A stretch of 23,317 nt of DNA from Clostridia bacterium (GCA_007133365.1 SLMV01000009.1:1-23317); one strand, 5' to 3'. Numbered from the stretch's first letter, positions 8,925-16,975 are shown. The notes: generated by a model from the letters alone, not told the origin. Numbers and translations: made by a program.

Positions 8925-8966
8925 GTAACATACGTTACCGAACTTATGATGACCTGTCGATACACT
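8925..8966 (+). promoter_or_regulatory. Palindromic operator and promoter of the hcp operon
   Basis: GTAAC-ATAC-GTTAC at 8925-8938 is a perfect inverted repeat of the size bound by Crp/Fnr dimers. An extra GTAAC half-site lies at 8919-8923. If TACACT at 8961-8966 is the -10 element, transcription would begin near 8973, placing the palindrome centre (8931.5) at about -41.5, the usual position for activation by this family. A second possible -10, TATGAT at 8945-8950, would instead put the site over the promoter and imply repression. There is no good -35 for either, consistent with activator dependence. Confidence 0.6.
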
Positions 8967-9004
8967 AAGATCAAACGTTAAGAGATGAAATTGGAGGTGA
9001 GATC

Positions 9005-9742
9005 GTGAAACGAAAAATCATTGAAATCGACCAAAGCCTTTGTAACGGTTGCGGCCTTTGCATCGATGCTTGTCACGAGGGCGCCATTGAGTTAGTCAAT
9101 GGGAAAGCCCAGCTGGTAAGCGATGAGTACTGTGATGGTTTAGGCGATTGCTTGCCCGAATGCCCCACCGGAGCAATCGAACTGATTGAACGAGAGGCAA
9201 AGCCCTTTGATGAAGCACTGGTCCAAGAAAAGATCCGTCAGGAGGAATCTCATTGTACACCCAGCTGCCCCGGACTTCGAGAATTCGTTCAGGAAACGAC
9301 GCTTCAAGCAACTAGACAACCCGATGAGACGCCCGGCGCGCCTTCAGCCCTGGGACAATGGCCCATCCAACTGCAGTTAGTCAATCCGAATGCATCCTAT
9401 TTTGACAATGCGCATCTTTTAGTCGCAGCGGACTGTGTTGCCTTTGCCCTCGGTGATTTTCATCGTGAATTCCTCGATGGCAAGACGCTGGTCATCGGAT
9501 GCCCGAAACTTGATGATCTTCGATTCTATGAAGAAAAGCTTACCCAAATAATGACGAACAATAACCTTCAAAGCATCACGGCATTACGAATGGAAGTTCC
9601 ATGTTGTGGTGGTATCATCACCGCCGTCCGAAATGCCATGCTAAATTCCCAGACCATTGTGCCGTATCAGGAGTTTACCATCACAACCAACGGAACCGTT
9701 AAGCCGCAGGAGGCGGCGCGAAAGGAGGCCCAAAATCTGTGA
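9005..9742 (+). CDS. 4Fe-4S dicluster ferredoxin-like protein of the hcp operon
   Basis: A 245-residue protein, probably an electron donor to Hcp. The N-terminal ferredoxin domain has one full motif, Cys13-x2-Cys16-x2-Cys19-x3-Cys23, followed by His instead of the usual Pro. The second, Cys43, Cys49 and Cys53-Pro, has Leu46 where the second Cys would be, so it may hold a 3Fe-4S cluster or use another ligand. The remaining 180 residues are not ferredoxin-like and contain further cysteines (HCTPSCPG, GCPKLDD and a Cys-Cys pair in EVPCCGG), suggesting another cofactor or redox site. The start is GTG with TTGGAGGTGA upstream. It is the first gene of the operon and its stop overlaps the cupin start by 4 bases. 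Similar proteins occur beside hcp in anaerobes. Confidence 0.9.
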   Translation: MKRKIIEIDQSLCNGCGLCIDACHEGAIELVNGKAQLVSDEYCDGLGDCLPECPTGAIELIEREAKPFDEALVQEKIRQEESHCTPSCPGLREFVQETTLQATRQPDETPGAPSALGQWPIQLQLVNPNASYFDNAHLLVAADCVAFALGDFHREFLDGKTLVIGCPKLDDLRFYEEKLTQIMTNNNLQSITALRMEVPCCGGIITAVRNAMLNSQTIVPYQEFTITTNGTVKPQEAARKEAQNL

Positions 9743-10056
9743 GCGCCACACGATATTCTTTCACAACCAATCGAGAAGATAAGACCATCGAGCGAATCGT
9801 CAGCGACGACCAGGTAATGATTAACCACGTCATTTTGCCTGCCGGTAACACGTTGCCACGGCATCGCACGGACGCCAACGTCTATCTCATTTTGGTGGCA
9901 GGAAGGATCCGGGTGAAACTCGAACCAGATAACATAACAACATATAACTCTGGTGATATTATTGCGATCCCCCACGAAACCGAAATGGAAATCGAACAAG
10001 ACGGCTCGAATACAGCAGCATTTTTTATCATAAAGTCACCAAACCCGAACATGTAG
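9739..10056 (+). CDS. Small cupin-domain protein in the hcp operon
   Basis: A 105-residue single-domain cupin (double-stranded beta-helix). The first motif is represented by PAGNTLPRHRTDANVYLILVAG and the second by the strand pair around NSGDIIAIPHETEMEIEQ. Candidate metal-binding residues are His42 and His79, fewer than the classical three His and one Glu, so metal binding is uncertain. GTG start at 9739 with AAAGGAGG upstream; GTGA overlaps the stop of the iron-sulfur protein, showing translational coupling. hcp follows after 25 bases with its own strong site. Position implies a role with Hcp, perhaps sensing, metal handling or detoxification, but no function can be assigned from sequence. 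Confidence 0.85.
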   Translation: MSATRYSFTTNREDKTIERIVSDDQVMINHVILPAGNTLPRHRTDANVYLILVAGRIRVKLEPDNITTYNSGDIIAIPHETEMEIEQDGSNTAAFFIIKSPNPNM

Positions 10057-10081
10057 TTAATATCCTTAAGGAGGAGATACC

Positions 10082-11722
10082 ATGGCAACGATGTTTTGTT
10101 ACCAATGTGAACAAGCAGCCCAGGGCAGTGGATGCACACAAGTGGGAGTCTGCGGTAAGGATCCCGAAGTCGCGGCTTTGCAAGATCTGCTGATCCATCA
10201 GTTAAAAGGTATCGGTTACCTTGGACATCAAAGATTGGCAGCTGGCGATACCATTGATGAGAATCAATACCAGTTCATGCTGGAAGCCGCATTTGCCACT
10301 TTAACCAATGTTGACTTCGATTCGGAACGGTTTGTTGGGCTCCTAGAAGAAGGCGATCAAATCCAACAAGAACTCGCCCGATCGGTGAGTGTCTCGGACC
10401 GCGTTCCGGATGCCGCCCAATATGAGCTGCCAAAGAGTAAAATTGAGATGCTGGCCGATGCCAGGGAGGTCGGAATCCTCGCCGGTGACGTTTCAGAAGA
10501 TGTCCGATCATTACGCGAATTGATTATTTACGGGCTCAAAGGCATGGCGGCCTATGCGCATCATGCCGAACTTTTAGGACAGTCGGATCCAAACGTGCGC
10601 GATTTCTTTTTCGAGGCCTTTGCCTCGGTGGCCGAAGATGACTTGGAGGTGCCCGAACTTCTCGATCTCGCGTTAAAGGTCGGGGAAACGAATATCCGGG
10701 TGATGGAGCTTCTCGATACCGCCAATACCGAAGTGTTTGGACATCCCGAACCGACGGAAGCGCGAATCACGCTAAAGAAAGGACCCTTCATCGTTGTCTC
10801 CGGCCACGATCTTCGCGATTTGAAGATGCTGTTGGAGCAAACCGAAGGCACCGGGGTAGATGTCTACACCCATGGCGAAATGCTACCCGCCCTCGCCTAT
10901 CCGGAACTTAAGAAACATGACCATCTGGTGGGGAACTTCGGCGGCGCCTGGCAAGATCAACAAAAAGAATTTGACGGGATCCCCGGAGCCATTCTCATGA
11001 CGACCAATTGTCTGCAAAAACCCCGCCCCTCTTATCAGGACCGGTTTTTTACCACAGGTCCGGCCGGATGGCCCGGCACCCCGCATATTCCGGAAGAAAA
11101 CGGTCACAAAGACTTCTCAGCGGTCATTGAAAAAGCACTCGAGTTGGGCGGATTCTCCGAAGACGAGCCGGAAAAGCGAATTCTCATCGGCTTTGGCCAT
11201 CAATCCACGCTCGATAACGCGGATGCCATTGTCGAAGCCGTCAATTCGGGTGCCCTTCGTCATTTCTTCCTCATCGGTGGGTGTGATGGTGCTCGTCCCG
11301 GGCGGAATTACTTCACCGAGTTTGCCGAAGAAGTGCCCAATGATGCCGTCATCTTAACCCTAGCGTGCGGCAAATTCCGCTTCAACAAGCAGGATTTTGG
11401 TACCATTGGCGATGTGCCTCGCCTCATTGATATGGGCCAATGCAACGATGCATACTCTGCGGTAAAGGTCGCACAGGCGCTGGCAGAAGCCTTTGATTGT
11501 GACCTTAACGACCTGCCATTGTCCATGATCGTCTCGTGGTACGAGCAAAAGGCGGTTGTCATTTTGCTATCACTGTTGGCCCTTGGCGTAAAGAACATTC
11601 ACCTCGGCCCAACTCTCCCTGCCTTTCTATCTTCAAACGTACTGGATGTGTTGGTGGATGAGTTTGACCTAAGACCCACCACCACCGTGCGAGCGGATCT
11701 TTTGGCAATTTTGGATGAGTAA
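10082..11722 (+). CDS. hcp: Hybrid cluster protein (hydroxylamine / NO reductase)
   Basis: Hcp reduces hydroxylamine to ammonia in vitro and is considered an NO reductase protecting against nitrosative stress; cytoplasmic. The N-terminal cysteines Cys6, Cys9, Cys18 and Cys24 are spaced C-x2-C-x8-C-x5-C, as in the Desulfovibrio (4Fe-4S) type rather than the 2Fe-2S type of enterobacteria. All seven ligands of the hybrid 4Fe-2S-2O cluster can be placed: His242 (SGHDL), Glu266 (HGEM), Cys310 (TNCLQ), Cys401 (GGCDG), Cys429 (ACGKF), Cys454 (GQCND) and Glu488 (WYEQKA). The 546-residue length is normal. AAGGAGG sits before the ATG. It is the last gene of the operon and is followed by a perfect hairpin. 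Confidence 0.98.
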   Translation: MATMFCYQCEQAAQGSGCTQVGVCGKDPEVAALQDLLIHQLKGIGYLGHQRLAAGDTIDENQYQFMLEAAFATLTNVDFDSERFVGLLEEGDQIQQELARSVSVSDRVPDAAQYELPKSKIEMLADAREVGILAGDVSEDVRSLRELIIYGLKGMAAYAHHAELLGQSDPNVRDFFFEAFASVAEDDLEVPELLDLALKVGETNIRVMELLDTANTEVFGHPEPTEARITLKKGPFIVVSGHDLRDLKMLLEQTEGTGVDVYTHGEMLPALAYPELKKHDHLVGNFGGAWQDQQKEFDGIPGAILMTTNCLQKPRPSYQDRFFTTGPAGWPGTPHIPEENGHKDFSAVIEKALELGGFSEDEPEKRILIGFGHQSTLDNADAIVEAVNSGALRHFFLIGGCDGARPGRNYFTEFAEEVPNDAVILTLACGKFRFNKQDFGTIGDVPRLIDMGQCNDAYSAVKVAQALAEAFDCDLNDLPLSMIVSWYEQKAVVILLSLLALGVKNIHLGPTLPAFLSSNVLDVLVDEFDLRPTTTVRADLLAILDE

Positions 11723-11731
11723 AATCACAAG

Positions 11732-11758
11732 GTGGGGCCGGATCATCCGGCCCCACCC
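11732..11758. terminator. Strong hairpin between convergent hcp and lipoprotein genes
   Basis: A perfect 12-base GC-rich stem (GGTGGGGCCGGA with TCCGGCCCCACC) and a 3-base loop stand 9 bases after the hcp stop and 34 bases beyond the stop of the opposing gene. On the plus strand it has no T run; on the minus strand it is followed by TTGTGATTTT. It may therefore terminate the lipoprotein transcript by the intrinsic route and act as a 3' end or barrier for hcp. Confidence 0.75.
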
Positions 11759-11792
11759 AAAAGACAGCCCCCCGTTGGTCCCTTCCGACATC

Positions 11793-12623
11793 CTATTCCT
11801 CCGTAACCGCGGTAATCACCCAGATCCCGCCTTCGCCTTTGCGGACGGGCTGCTCGAATTGAAGCGCATAGATTTCATCGCCCCGCTCAGCTTCCACAAC
11901 CGCCTCACCGGAAGCCTCGTCAATCGAACGAAGGGTGAACGTGTCCGTAGCCTCAAATCCAGCCATGCGACCATCAAATCGCGCTACTTCAACGGGATCG
12001 AGGTACAAGGATTCCGGGTTGGCATCTGCCAAGGACTGCAACGAGGCGGCGCGTTCTTCATCTACGAAAACCGGATCCGTCACGATCGGACTCCGATCCA
12101 TTGGCTGTTCTAAGTACGTGTGACCGCTCAGGCTCTCTGCTCGCTTTCCCTCGATAAGGATCTGCACCTGTTCGATGTCAGGTCGTTCCGTCAAAGAATA
12201 TACAATCGAACGAACTGCCATCATCTCCCCTGCCGAACCATATACCCCGGTTACCTCCTTGCTTAAGCTCACGTAAACAGTTTCACCTTCAATCTCGACG
12301 GAAATAACCTCGGTTGCCTTTGGAAGCGTCGCATTGAGATGGGGATCCGCAGGACCCCGAACCAGCTCCTCAACGATAGCTTCGCTTAGTCCCTCTAGGT
12401 CAACTTTATTAACCTGTCGACGTTCCGGCATCACATGTTGCGCCTGCCAGTCGGCAAAATATAAAATGATTTCGGTTTGTTCAGATGGCGGCTCGGGAAT
12501 CAATTCCAAACCGTCTTCCGGATCAACCTCCTTGGCGTCGAGCAAAGCGGAACAGCCGATACCCGTCAAAGTGAGAAGTAAAACACCGATCAAACTGTAA
12601 ATCCCGAATTGCTTTCTTAACAT
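11793..12623 (-). CDS. GerMN-domain lipoprotein
   Basis: A 276-residue exported protein. The N-terminus has a short basic start, a hydrophobic stretch (residues 8-23) and LTGIGC with Cys24 as the likely lipidation site; Gly at -3 is not ideal for a lipobox. Residues about 48-175 resemble the GerMN domain of spore-germination and sporulation lipoproteins: ILYFADWQAQHVMPERRQV, then EELVRGPADPHLNATLP and the GETVYVSLSKE region. A C-terminal beta-rich domain (about 190-276) follows. The protein is strongly acidic. It lies 91 bases downstream of the histidine kinase on the same strand, as lpqB follows mtrB in actinobacteria. It may be anchored outside the membrane and modulate the kinase sensor; that role is inferred. 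The start has AAAGGGG upstream. Confidence 0.88.
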   Translation of the reverse strand: MLRKQFGIYSLIGVLLLTLTGIGCSALLDAKEVDPEDGLELIPEPPSEQTEIILYFADWQAQHVMPERRQVNKVDLEGLSEAIVEELVRGPADPHLNATLPKATEVISVEIEGETVYVSLSKEVTGVYGSAGEMMAVRSIVYSLTERPDIEQVQILIEGKRAESLSGHTYLEQPMDRSPIVTDPVFVDEERAASLQSLADANPESLYLDPVEVARFDGRMAGFEATDTFTLRSIDEASGEAVVEAERGDEIYALQFEQPVRKGEGGIWVITAVTEE

Positions 12624-12714
12624 CTTCCCGCCCCTTTCACTCTATCGAACGAACGCTTGTTATAAGTGTAGGGAAGAAAAGCTACGAGACTGTGGAGGAA
12701 TTGTGAAGAATTGG

Positions 12715-14130
12715 TTACATCGTATTTTTGGGTAGTTTGATATCAAATCGCGTTCCTTTGCCCACTTCACTACTAATGAAAATACTCCCTCTTAAAGCAT
12801 CCACCCGGCGTTTAACGATGGCAAGGCCCAAGCCAAAACTACCGTGTTCCCGTGAGCGAGCACGATCTGCACGGTAGAAGCGATCAAAGACATAGGGAAC
12901 ATGCGCGGCCTCAATGCCTTTCCCAGTGTCGAGGACGGACAGTACGATTTGATCGCCCTGGTCTTTTGCCGCAATTTGCACATAATCCCCCGCTGACGAA
13001 TATTTGATGGCATTTTCAACGAGGTTTTGAAGGATCCGCTCGAGATGATCCTCAACACCCCGGATGATGATCCGCTCGGAAATCTCAACCTCGAGTGTAA
13101 GATCCCTCGCACTGGCGACAGGAGCAAAACGGCGTTCGATCCGATGAATCACATGGGTCACATCGATATAGGCATCCGCTTCATCCCCCGCCGGTTCCGA
13201 CGTCCAATCATCGAGTTGTGCCAATTCGAGCAGTTGATTAATTAGCCGGGACATGCGCGCCAATTGCTCCTCCAATGCGGTCAAAAGGGGATCCGTGGTA
13301 AGTTCGGCTTTCTTTCGCATCCCTTCTAATAGCAGTAACGCACTACTGACCGGCGAGCGCAGTTCGTGCGAAGCGTCGGCGATAAACTGCCGTTGTTTGA
13401 TATCGTGGGATTCGATCTGATCCGCCATCCGGTTGAAGGTATCACCCAACTCGCGAAATTCGTCTCGGGTGCGAATATGCGTTCGAGTCGAAAGAACGCC
13501 CTCTCCTAATTTCCCTGAGGCATGAATCAACTGATAAAGAGGTGCGGTCAAACGAATTGCCACCACCCAGGTTACGGCCAAAACAACGGCCACAACCAGG
13601 GCACCGGCGACCAACAAACGTCCGACCAACTGGTTGAGTGTTTCGATGATCGCAGCCAAGGAACTGGCAATAACCACGGCACCTCGTAGTTCTCCCCCTC
13701 GAACAACCGGTGCGGCCGCATAGAGCACAAACCCCTCGTCAGGGAGTCGATATACCTCTGCTGATTCCCGCCCTTCAAGGGCTGCCTGCGCTTCGGAACT
13801 GGCAAGGGATTGCCCCACCAGGCTTCTCTCTTCACTCGAAAATTGAAGGCTGTCCGCGGTGATGGTTTGGTCTTGATCGATAAAGACCAGTCGCGTTCCA
13901 AAGCGGCGACCATAGTCTTCGAGCGTGCGAGCGGTCATCGCTGAATCCTCGATATGACTTGCAACAGCATCCGCTGCCATCCGTGCTTCGGTCAATAACC
14001 GCACCCGACGTTCGGACAAAAGATCGTCAGCACTCCAACGATAAATCTGGACGCCCAGCGCCCCGACAGCCAGAGCAATTAAAAGGCCATAGATGAGCGC
14101 CAAACGAAAACGCAAAGACCAAATCCTCAT
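12715..14130 (-). CDS. Sensor histidine kinase (two-component system)
   Basis: A 471-residue membrane kinase. Order: first membrane segment about 9-31, extracytoplasmic sensor about 32-170, second membrane segment about 171-193, HAMP about 194-246, then the dimerisation domain with the phospho-accepting His255 in ADASHELRSP. The ATPase domain has the N box (NLVENAIKYSS), G1 box (DTGKGI) and G2 box (GSFGLGLAIVK). The ATG at 14130 overlaps the TGA of the response regulator (ATGA), showing coupling; an upstream in-frame start at 14163 is less likely. The signal is unknown; the sensor has the length of a single PAS-like extracellular domain. The closest general types are PhoR/ResE/MtrB-like kinases. 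Confidence 0.96.
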   Translation of the reverse strand: MRIWSLRFRLALIYGLLIALAVGALGVQIYRWSADDLLSERRVRLLTEARMAADAVASHIEDSAMTARTLEDYGRRFGTRLVFIDQDQTITADSLQFSSEERSLVGQSLASSEAQAALEGRESAEVYRLPDEGFVLYAAAPVVRGGELRGAVVIASSLAAIIETLNQLVGRLLVAGALVVAVVLAVTWVVAIRLTAPLYQLIHASGKLGEGVLSTRTHIRTRDEFRELGDTFNRMADQIESHDIKQRQFIADASHELRSPVSSALLLLEGMRKKAELTTDPLLTALEEQLARMSRLINQLLELAQLDDWTSEPAGDEADAYIDVTHVIHRIERRFAPVASARDLTLEVEISERIIIRGVEDHLERILQNLVENAIKYSSAGDYVQIAAKDQGDQIVLSVLDTGKGIEAAHVPYVFDRFYRADRARSREHGSFGLGLAIVKRRVDALRGSIFISSEVGKGTRFDIKLPKNTM

Positions 14131-14855
14131 GATGGCGTCTCCAAGTAATAGCCGGCGCCCCACCGCGTTTTAATAACATCGAGACCGCTATCAATGGTCG
14201 ATGAACTTTCAAGCTTTTTCCGCAGCCGGCGAATGTGCACATCGACCGTCCGGGGGCTTCCAAAATAATCGTAGCCCCAAACCTGATCAAGGAGTTGTTC
14301 GCGGGTAAATACCCGGCCGGGATTCTTTGCGAAAAGTTCGAGCAATAGAAATTCTTTGACTGTGAGTGGAATGACGTCCCGTTCGTTATCCACTAAGGTT
14401 TGATTGTCACGTTTAAGGCACAAATTTGGCGTGATCGCCCAGGAAAGCGTCTCCGTCTCACCATCCGTTTCTTGGTGGTGGACACGGCGCATCAGGGCCC
14501 GAATCCGAGCCAGCAGTTCCCGGAAATTAAAGGGTTTCGTTAAATAATCATCGGCTCCTACTTCGAGGCCTAATATCTTATCAATATCATCTTCCTTTGC
14601 CGTCAACATGATGATGGGCACCATGGATCGCTGCCGTATCCGCCGACAGACGTCTAAGCCATCCACCCCCGGAAGCATTAAGTCTAAGAGAATGAGGTCG
14701 ATGGGTTCGTTTTCAAAATATTCGAGAGCCGTCTCGCCATCATAGGCAATCAGAACTTCAAATCCTTCAGGCTGAAGATTTGCCTCTAACCCCGCCGTAA
14801 AACCAGGCTCATCATCAACGATCAGGATCGTATCACGTTTTGTCACCCCACTCAC
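14127..14855 (-). CDS. OmpR/PhoB-family response regulator
   Basis: A 242-residue DNA-binding response regulator. The receiver domain (about 8-120) has acidic Asp14-Asp15 in LIVDDEPG, phospho-accepting Asp58 in LILLDLMLPG, and the conserved Thr/Lys in MLTAKEDD. The C-terminal winged helix (about 140-240) has the typical LLELFAKNPGRVFTREQLL and RTVDVHIRRLRKKLE. The start is GTG at 14855 with GAGG 5 bases upstream; a second in-frame GTG nine bases downstream is a weaker alternative. It is the first gene of a three-gene unit with the kinase and GerMN lipoprotein. Confidence 0.96.
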   Translation of the reverse strand: MSGVTKRDTILIVDDEPGFTAGLEANLQPEGFEVLIAYDGETALEYFENEPIDLILLDLMLPGVDGLDVCRRIRQRSMVPIIMLTAKEDDIDKILGLEVGADDYLTKPFNFRELLARIRALMRRVHHQETDGETETLSWAITPNLCLKRDNQTLVDNERDVIPLTVKEFLLLELFAKNPGRVFTREQLLDQVWGYDYFGSPRTVDVHIRRLRKKLESSSTIDSGLDVIKTRWGAGYYLETPS

Positions 14856-14986
14856 CCCAACCTCGTTTTTATATCTTCATCCTAATGAAATTCCGGCAAT
14901 TCGTCGACCAGTGTGAACCGGCACCGCTTATCTTGCGATGTCAGAATTCCACTCGCCTACCAAGCGCTCTGAGCGAAAATCCTGCC

Positions 14987-15028
14987 AAAAAAAGGAGGAG
15001 CGGGATCCTTCGGTGAAGGCCCCGCTCC
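14987..15028 (-). terminator. Rho-independent terminator after the aspartoacylase-like gene
   Basis: On the minus strand, GGAGCGGGGCCTTC pairs with GAAGGATCCCGCTCC through a small internal mismatch around a 3-base loop (14997-15028), followed by CTCC and seven Ts (14987-14993 on the plus strand as As). It begins 25 bases after the stop of the gene at 15053. Confidence 0.93.
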
Positions 15029-15052
15029 CGGTCTTTCATTAAGTGCTTGTTG

Positions 15053-16087
15053 TTACCACTTGAGATCGATCGTATCCAAGGACACTTCTTCAACCACGTC
15101 TCCCAAGACACCCAACCAGCGGCCCTGAGGCACGACTGGCCATACGACACCGGTATTTAGAACGATACCCGTGCTAGGCGCAGAAATCTCGGCCATCTTT
15201 TCACCGGTAAAGGGGTGATAGACGGAAGCGTAGGGCTCGCCCTTTTTGAGGAAGTCCCCGCGCTCGCAGTCCTTAATCATAATTCCGGCGTGATCTTTGC
15301 CGGCCCAAATCTCCTCGTCATGCGCGTCGACGATTTGAATCTTGTCGGACTCGTGGGTAATCTCACCGTCGAGCATGCCCATAAGCCGCATGACATTCTT
15401 GATTCCCTCGGCACAGACTTCCATCTGACGCTTGCCGTCCTTCAAGAAATCAGCACCGCCACCGATTTCGGGAACGATGGTCGGGATGACGCTCTCGGGA
15501 TCGTCATCTTCCTGGTCACCGTGCCATCGGACCGGGGTCGTGCGGAAAATCTGTTCCAATCCAAAGGCAATCGCCATATGTTTGGAGCGCTCGATGGTCT
15601 CCGGGGTGCCGCGACTACTTTCGTAAATGGTGTACCAAACATACGAATCGGGCGAGCCAGAGTGGATATCAATATGGGCGTCGGCATTGCCGACCAACTT
15701 GGTTATATAGGCGTGCTGAAGCTGCGCAGTTGGGGATCCCTCTGGATCCGCCATGTTCCATGCACGGTTCATATTCTGCCCATCCCAATAGGTAGTGCGG
15801 GTACCGAATTCAAAAGCAGACGTATTCCCAACAGGGGCTGCGATTAACGTACCGCGAAGTTCGGATTCGTCTAGATCACGAAGAACTTTGCCAAGTCCGA
15901 GGGTTCCGATAATTTCGGCCCCGTGAATGGCAGCGCTGACAAGAAGCGTCGGACCGTCATGCGCTCCGTTGATAATATTGAAAGGGATATGAATCGGGAT
16001 CTGAGAAGCAGTGCGACTCGTTTCGATATAGCCAAATGCGCGTTCCCCGGGTGCTGCCTTAACACCTTCGATTTCAAAAACTGACAT
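15053..16087 (-). CDS. Succinylglutamate desuccinylase/aspartoacylase family zinc hydrolase
   Basis: A 344-residue enzyme of the AstE/AspA branch of the carboxypeptidase (M14) fold, which deacylates N-acyl amino acids. Zinc ligands are visible: His55 and Glu58 in HGAE, and His142 in IDIHSG. The Asn-x-Asn-Arg motif (residues 105-108) binds the substrate carboxylate in the family, and the Glu in PEIGGGADF (about 210) fits the catalytic acid/base. Residues after about 245 form the C-terminal beta domain, including KKGEPYASVYHPFTGE. Substrate cannot be read; neighbouring arginine-succinyltransferase genes, which would mark AstE, are absent. The start is firm, with AGGAGG 10 bases before the ATG. 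It is a single-gene unit with a strong terminator. Confidence 0.92.
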   Translation of the reverse strand: MSVFEIEGVKAAPGERAFGYIETSRTASQIPIHIPFNIINGAHDGPTLLVSAAIHGAEIIGTLGLGKVLRDLDESELRGTLIAAPVGNTSAFEFGTRTTYWDGQNMNRAWNMADPEGSPTAQLQHAYITKLVGNADAHIDIHSGSPDSYVWYTIYESSRGTPETIERSKHMAIAFGLEQIFRTTPVRWHGDQEDDDPESVIPTIVPEIGGGADFLKDGKRQMEVCAEGIKNVMRLMGMLDGEITHESDKIQIVDAHDEEIWAGKDHAGIMIKDCERGDFLKKGEPYASVYHPFTGEKMAEISAPSTGIVLNTGVVWPVVPQGRWLGVLGDVVEEVSLDTIDLKW

Positions 16088-16494
16088 TTAATCAATCCTC
16101 CTAAGATATTTTCCATATCAAAAGATACTAAACTTATAACGTGCAAACTGTCTGAGTGCGGAAGACGACGATCATAAGGATCGGGTAGGATAGGAGAAGT
16201 GTTGATCACCCGGCTGGGTAACCCACGAATGCCTATCCGATACTTCATGCACAAAATGCCCAGATCTGCCATTATTCGTTTAGCACCCTTGATATGGGTG
16301 CTTACTCTACTTACTTCGAAACGGAGGTACCAAATCCCTGCCTGAGCAAGAGAATCATAGATCGTTCTTTAGCCCAATTTAACTGCCCTCGCTCGCTGCA
16401 ATGGATACCCGTACTATATCAACCTCTCCAGATATTTATTCGACTTGTTGCTGGGAGGACCAATATGGTATAGTTGCTTATGCTAAATAGACAT
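16088..16494. other. Intergenic region between the aspartoacylase-like gene and tRNA-Pro
   Basis: No gene is recognised in these 407 bases. It contains a perfect stem of AGCACCC and GGGTGCT around a 7-base loop at 16282-16302, without a T run, and the tRNA promoter at its right end. The left part must hold the promoter of the minus-strand gene, but no strong hexamers stand out. Confidence 0.5.
16445..16474 (+). promoter_or_regulatory. Promoter of tRNA-Pro
   Basis: TTGTTG at 16445-16450 and TATAGT at 16469-16474 are separated by 18 bases. Transcription would start near 16481, about 14 bases before the mature tRNA, a normal distance. Confidence 0.55.
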
Positions 16495-16569
16495 CGGGCT
16501 GTGGCGCAGCTTGGGTAGCGCGCTTGAATGGGGTTCAAGAGGCCCCCGGTTCAAATCCGGGCAGCCCGA
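16495..16569 (+). tRNA. tRNA-Pro (anticodon GGG)
   Basis: Full cloverleaf: acceptor CGGGCTG (16495-16501) pairs with CAGCCCG (16562-16568), discriminator A16569; D arm with GCGC pairs; anticodon stem CTTGA (16523-16527) with TCAAG (16535-16539) around loop ATGGGGT, giving anticodon GGG at 16530-16532; T arm CCCGG-TTCAAAT-CCGGG. It reads CCC and CCU proline codons. The 3' CCA is not encoded (ACAC follows), so it must be added enzymatically. It is transcribed alone. Confidence 0.97.
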
Positions 16570-16577
16570 CACAGGAT

Positions 16578-16611
16578 AAACCCCCGTCCCATATGGGATT
16601 GGGGGTTTTTT
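16578..16611 (+). terminator. Terminator of tRNA-Pro
   Basis: AAACCCCC pairs with GGGGGTTT, enclosing an inner TCCCATATGGGA stem, and runs into TTTTTT at 16606-16611. It begins nine bases after the tRNA. Confidence 0.92.
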
Positions 16612-16975
16612 ATGGATGGGATTCAGGCTTGACTGAGCTAAGGTGTGCTCATAGTGTGCAATTGTCTCTGGCCATCACCGTGATTGCAGACAGGCTTCGA
16701 ATACCGGTTTTTCTCCATTTGAGTTGGCAAAAAAGCAATTGAAGATCAGGTAAGGTGCCCATTCAGGAAACCGCAGAGCGTCCGCTCTCAGAATATATCC
16801 TTGGGGACGGGAGCTGGCGCTTTTGGCAATCCCTTGGGTTATAATGGGGCAACACTCGAAGTGCAAAAATGTGCAATTGCGGCGTTTACCACTTGGTTGC
16901 CATCCACCACTGTACACATGCGACTATCCGTTATCGCAGACGCATCCAAAAATGGGGTTCAAATTCCCTCCAGGG
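16612..16975. other. Gene-free stretch after tRNA-Pro
   Basis: About 360 bases with no recognisable gene, structured RNA or mobile-element end. Reading frames here are short, lack ribosome binding sites and resemble no family known to me. It probably belongs to the decayed region that continues to 18074. Confidence 0.5.

Noticed and set aside
11308..11598. Long minus-strand frames inside hcp, and similar antisense frames inside the aminotransferase, amidohydrolase and kinase genes.
   Set aside because: They mirror well-supported genes on the other strand and show no family motifs.
16282..16302. AGCACCC/GGGTGCT hairpin as a terminator.
   Set aside because: No T run follows on either strand and no gene ends nearby, so it is only noted as a stem.
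16527..16962. AATGGGGTTCAA in the tRNA-Pro anticodon arm is repeated at 16951-16962, as a possible attachment-site duplication.
   Set aside because: The match is exactly 12 bases and lies in the anticodon arm rather than the 3' end normally duplicated by integrases. Several chance 12-base repeats are expected in a window this size, and no integrase is present.
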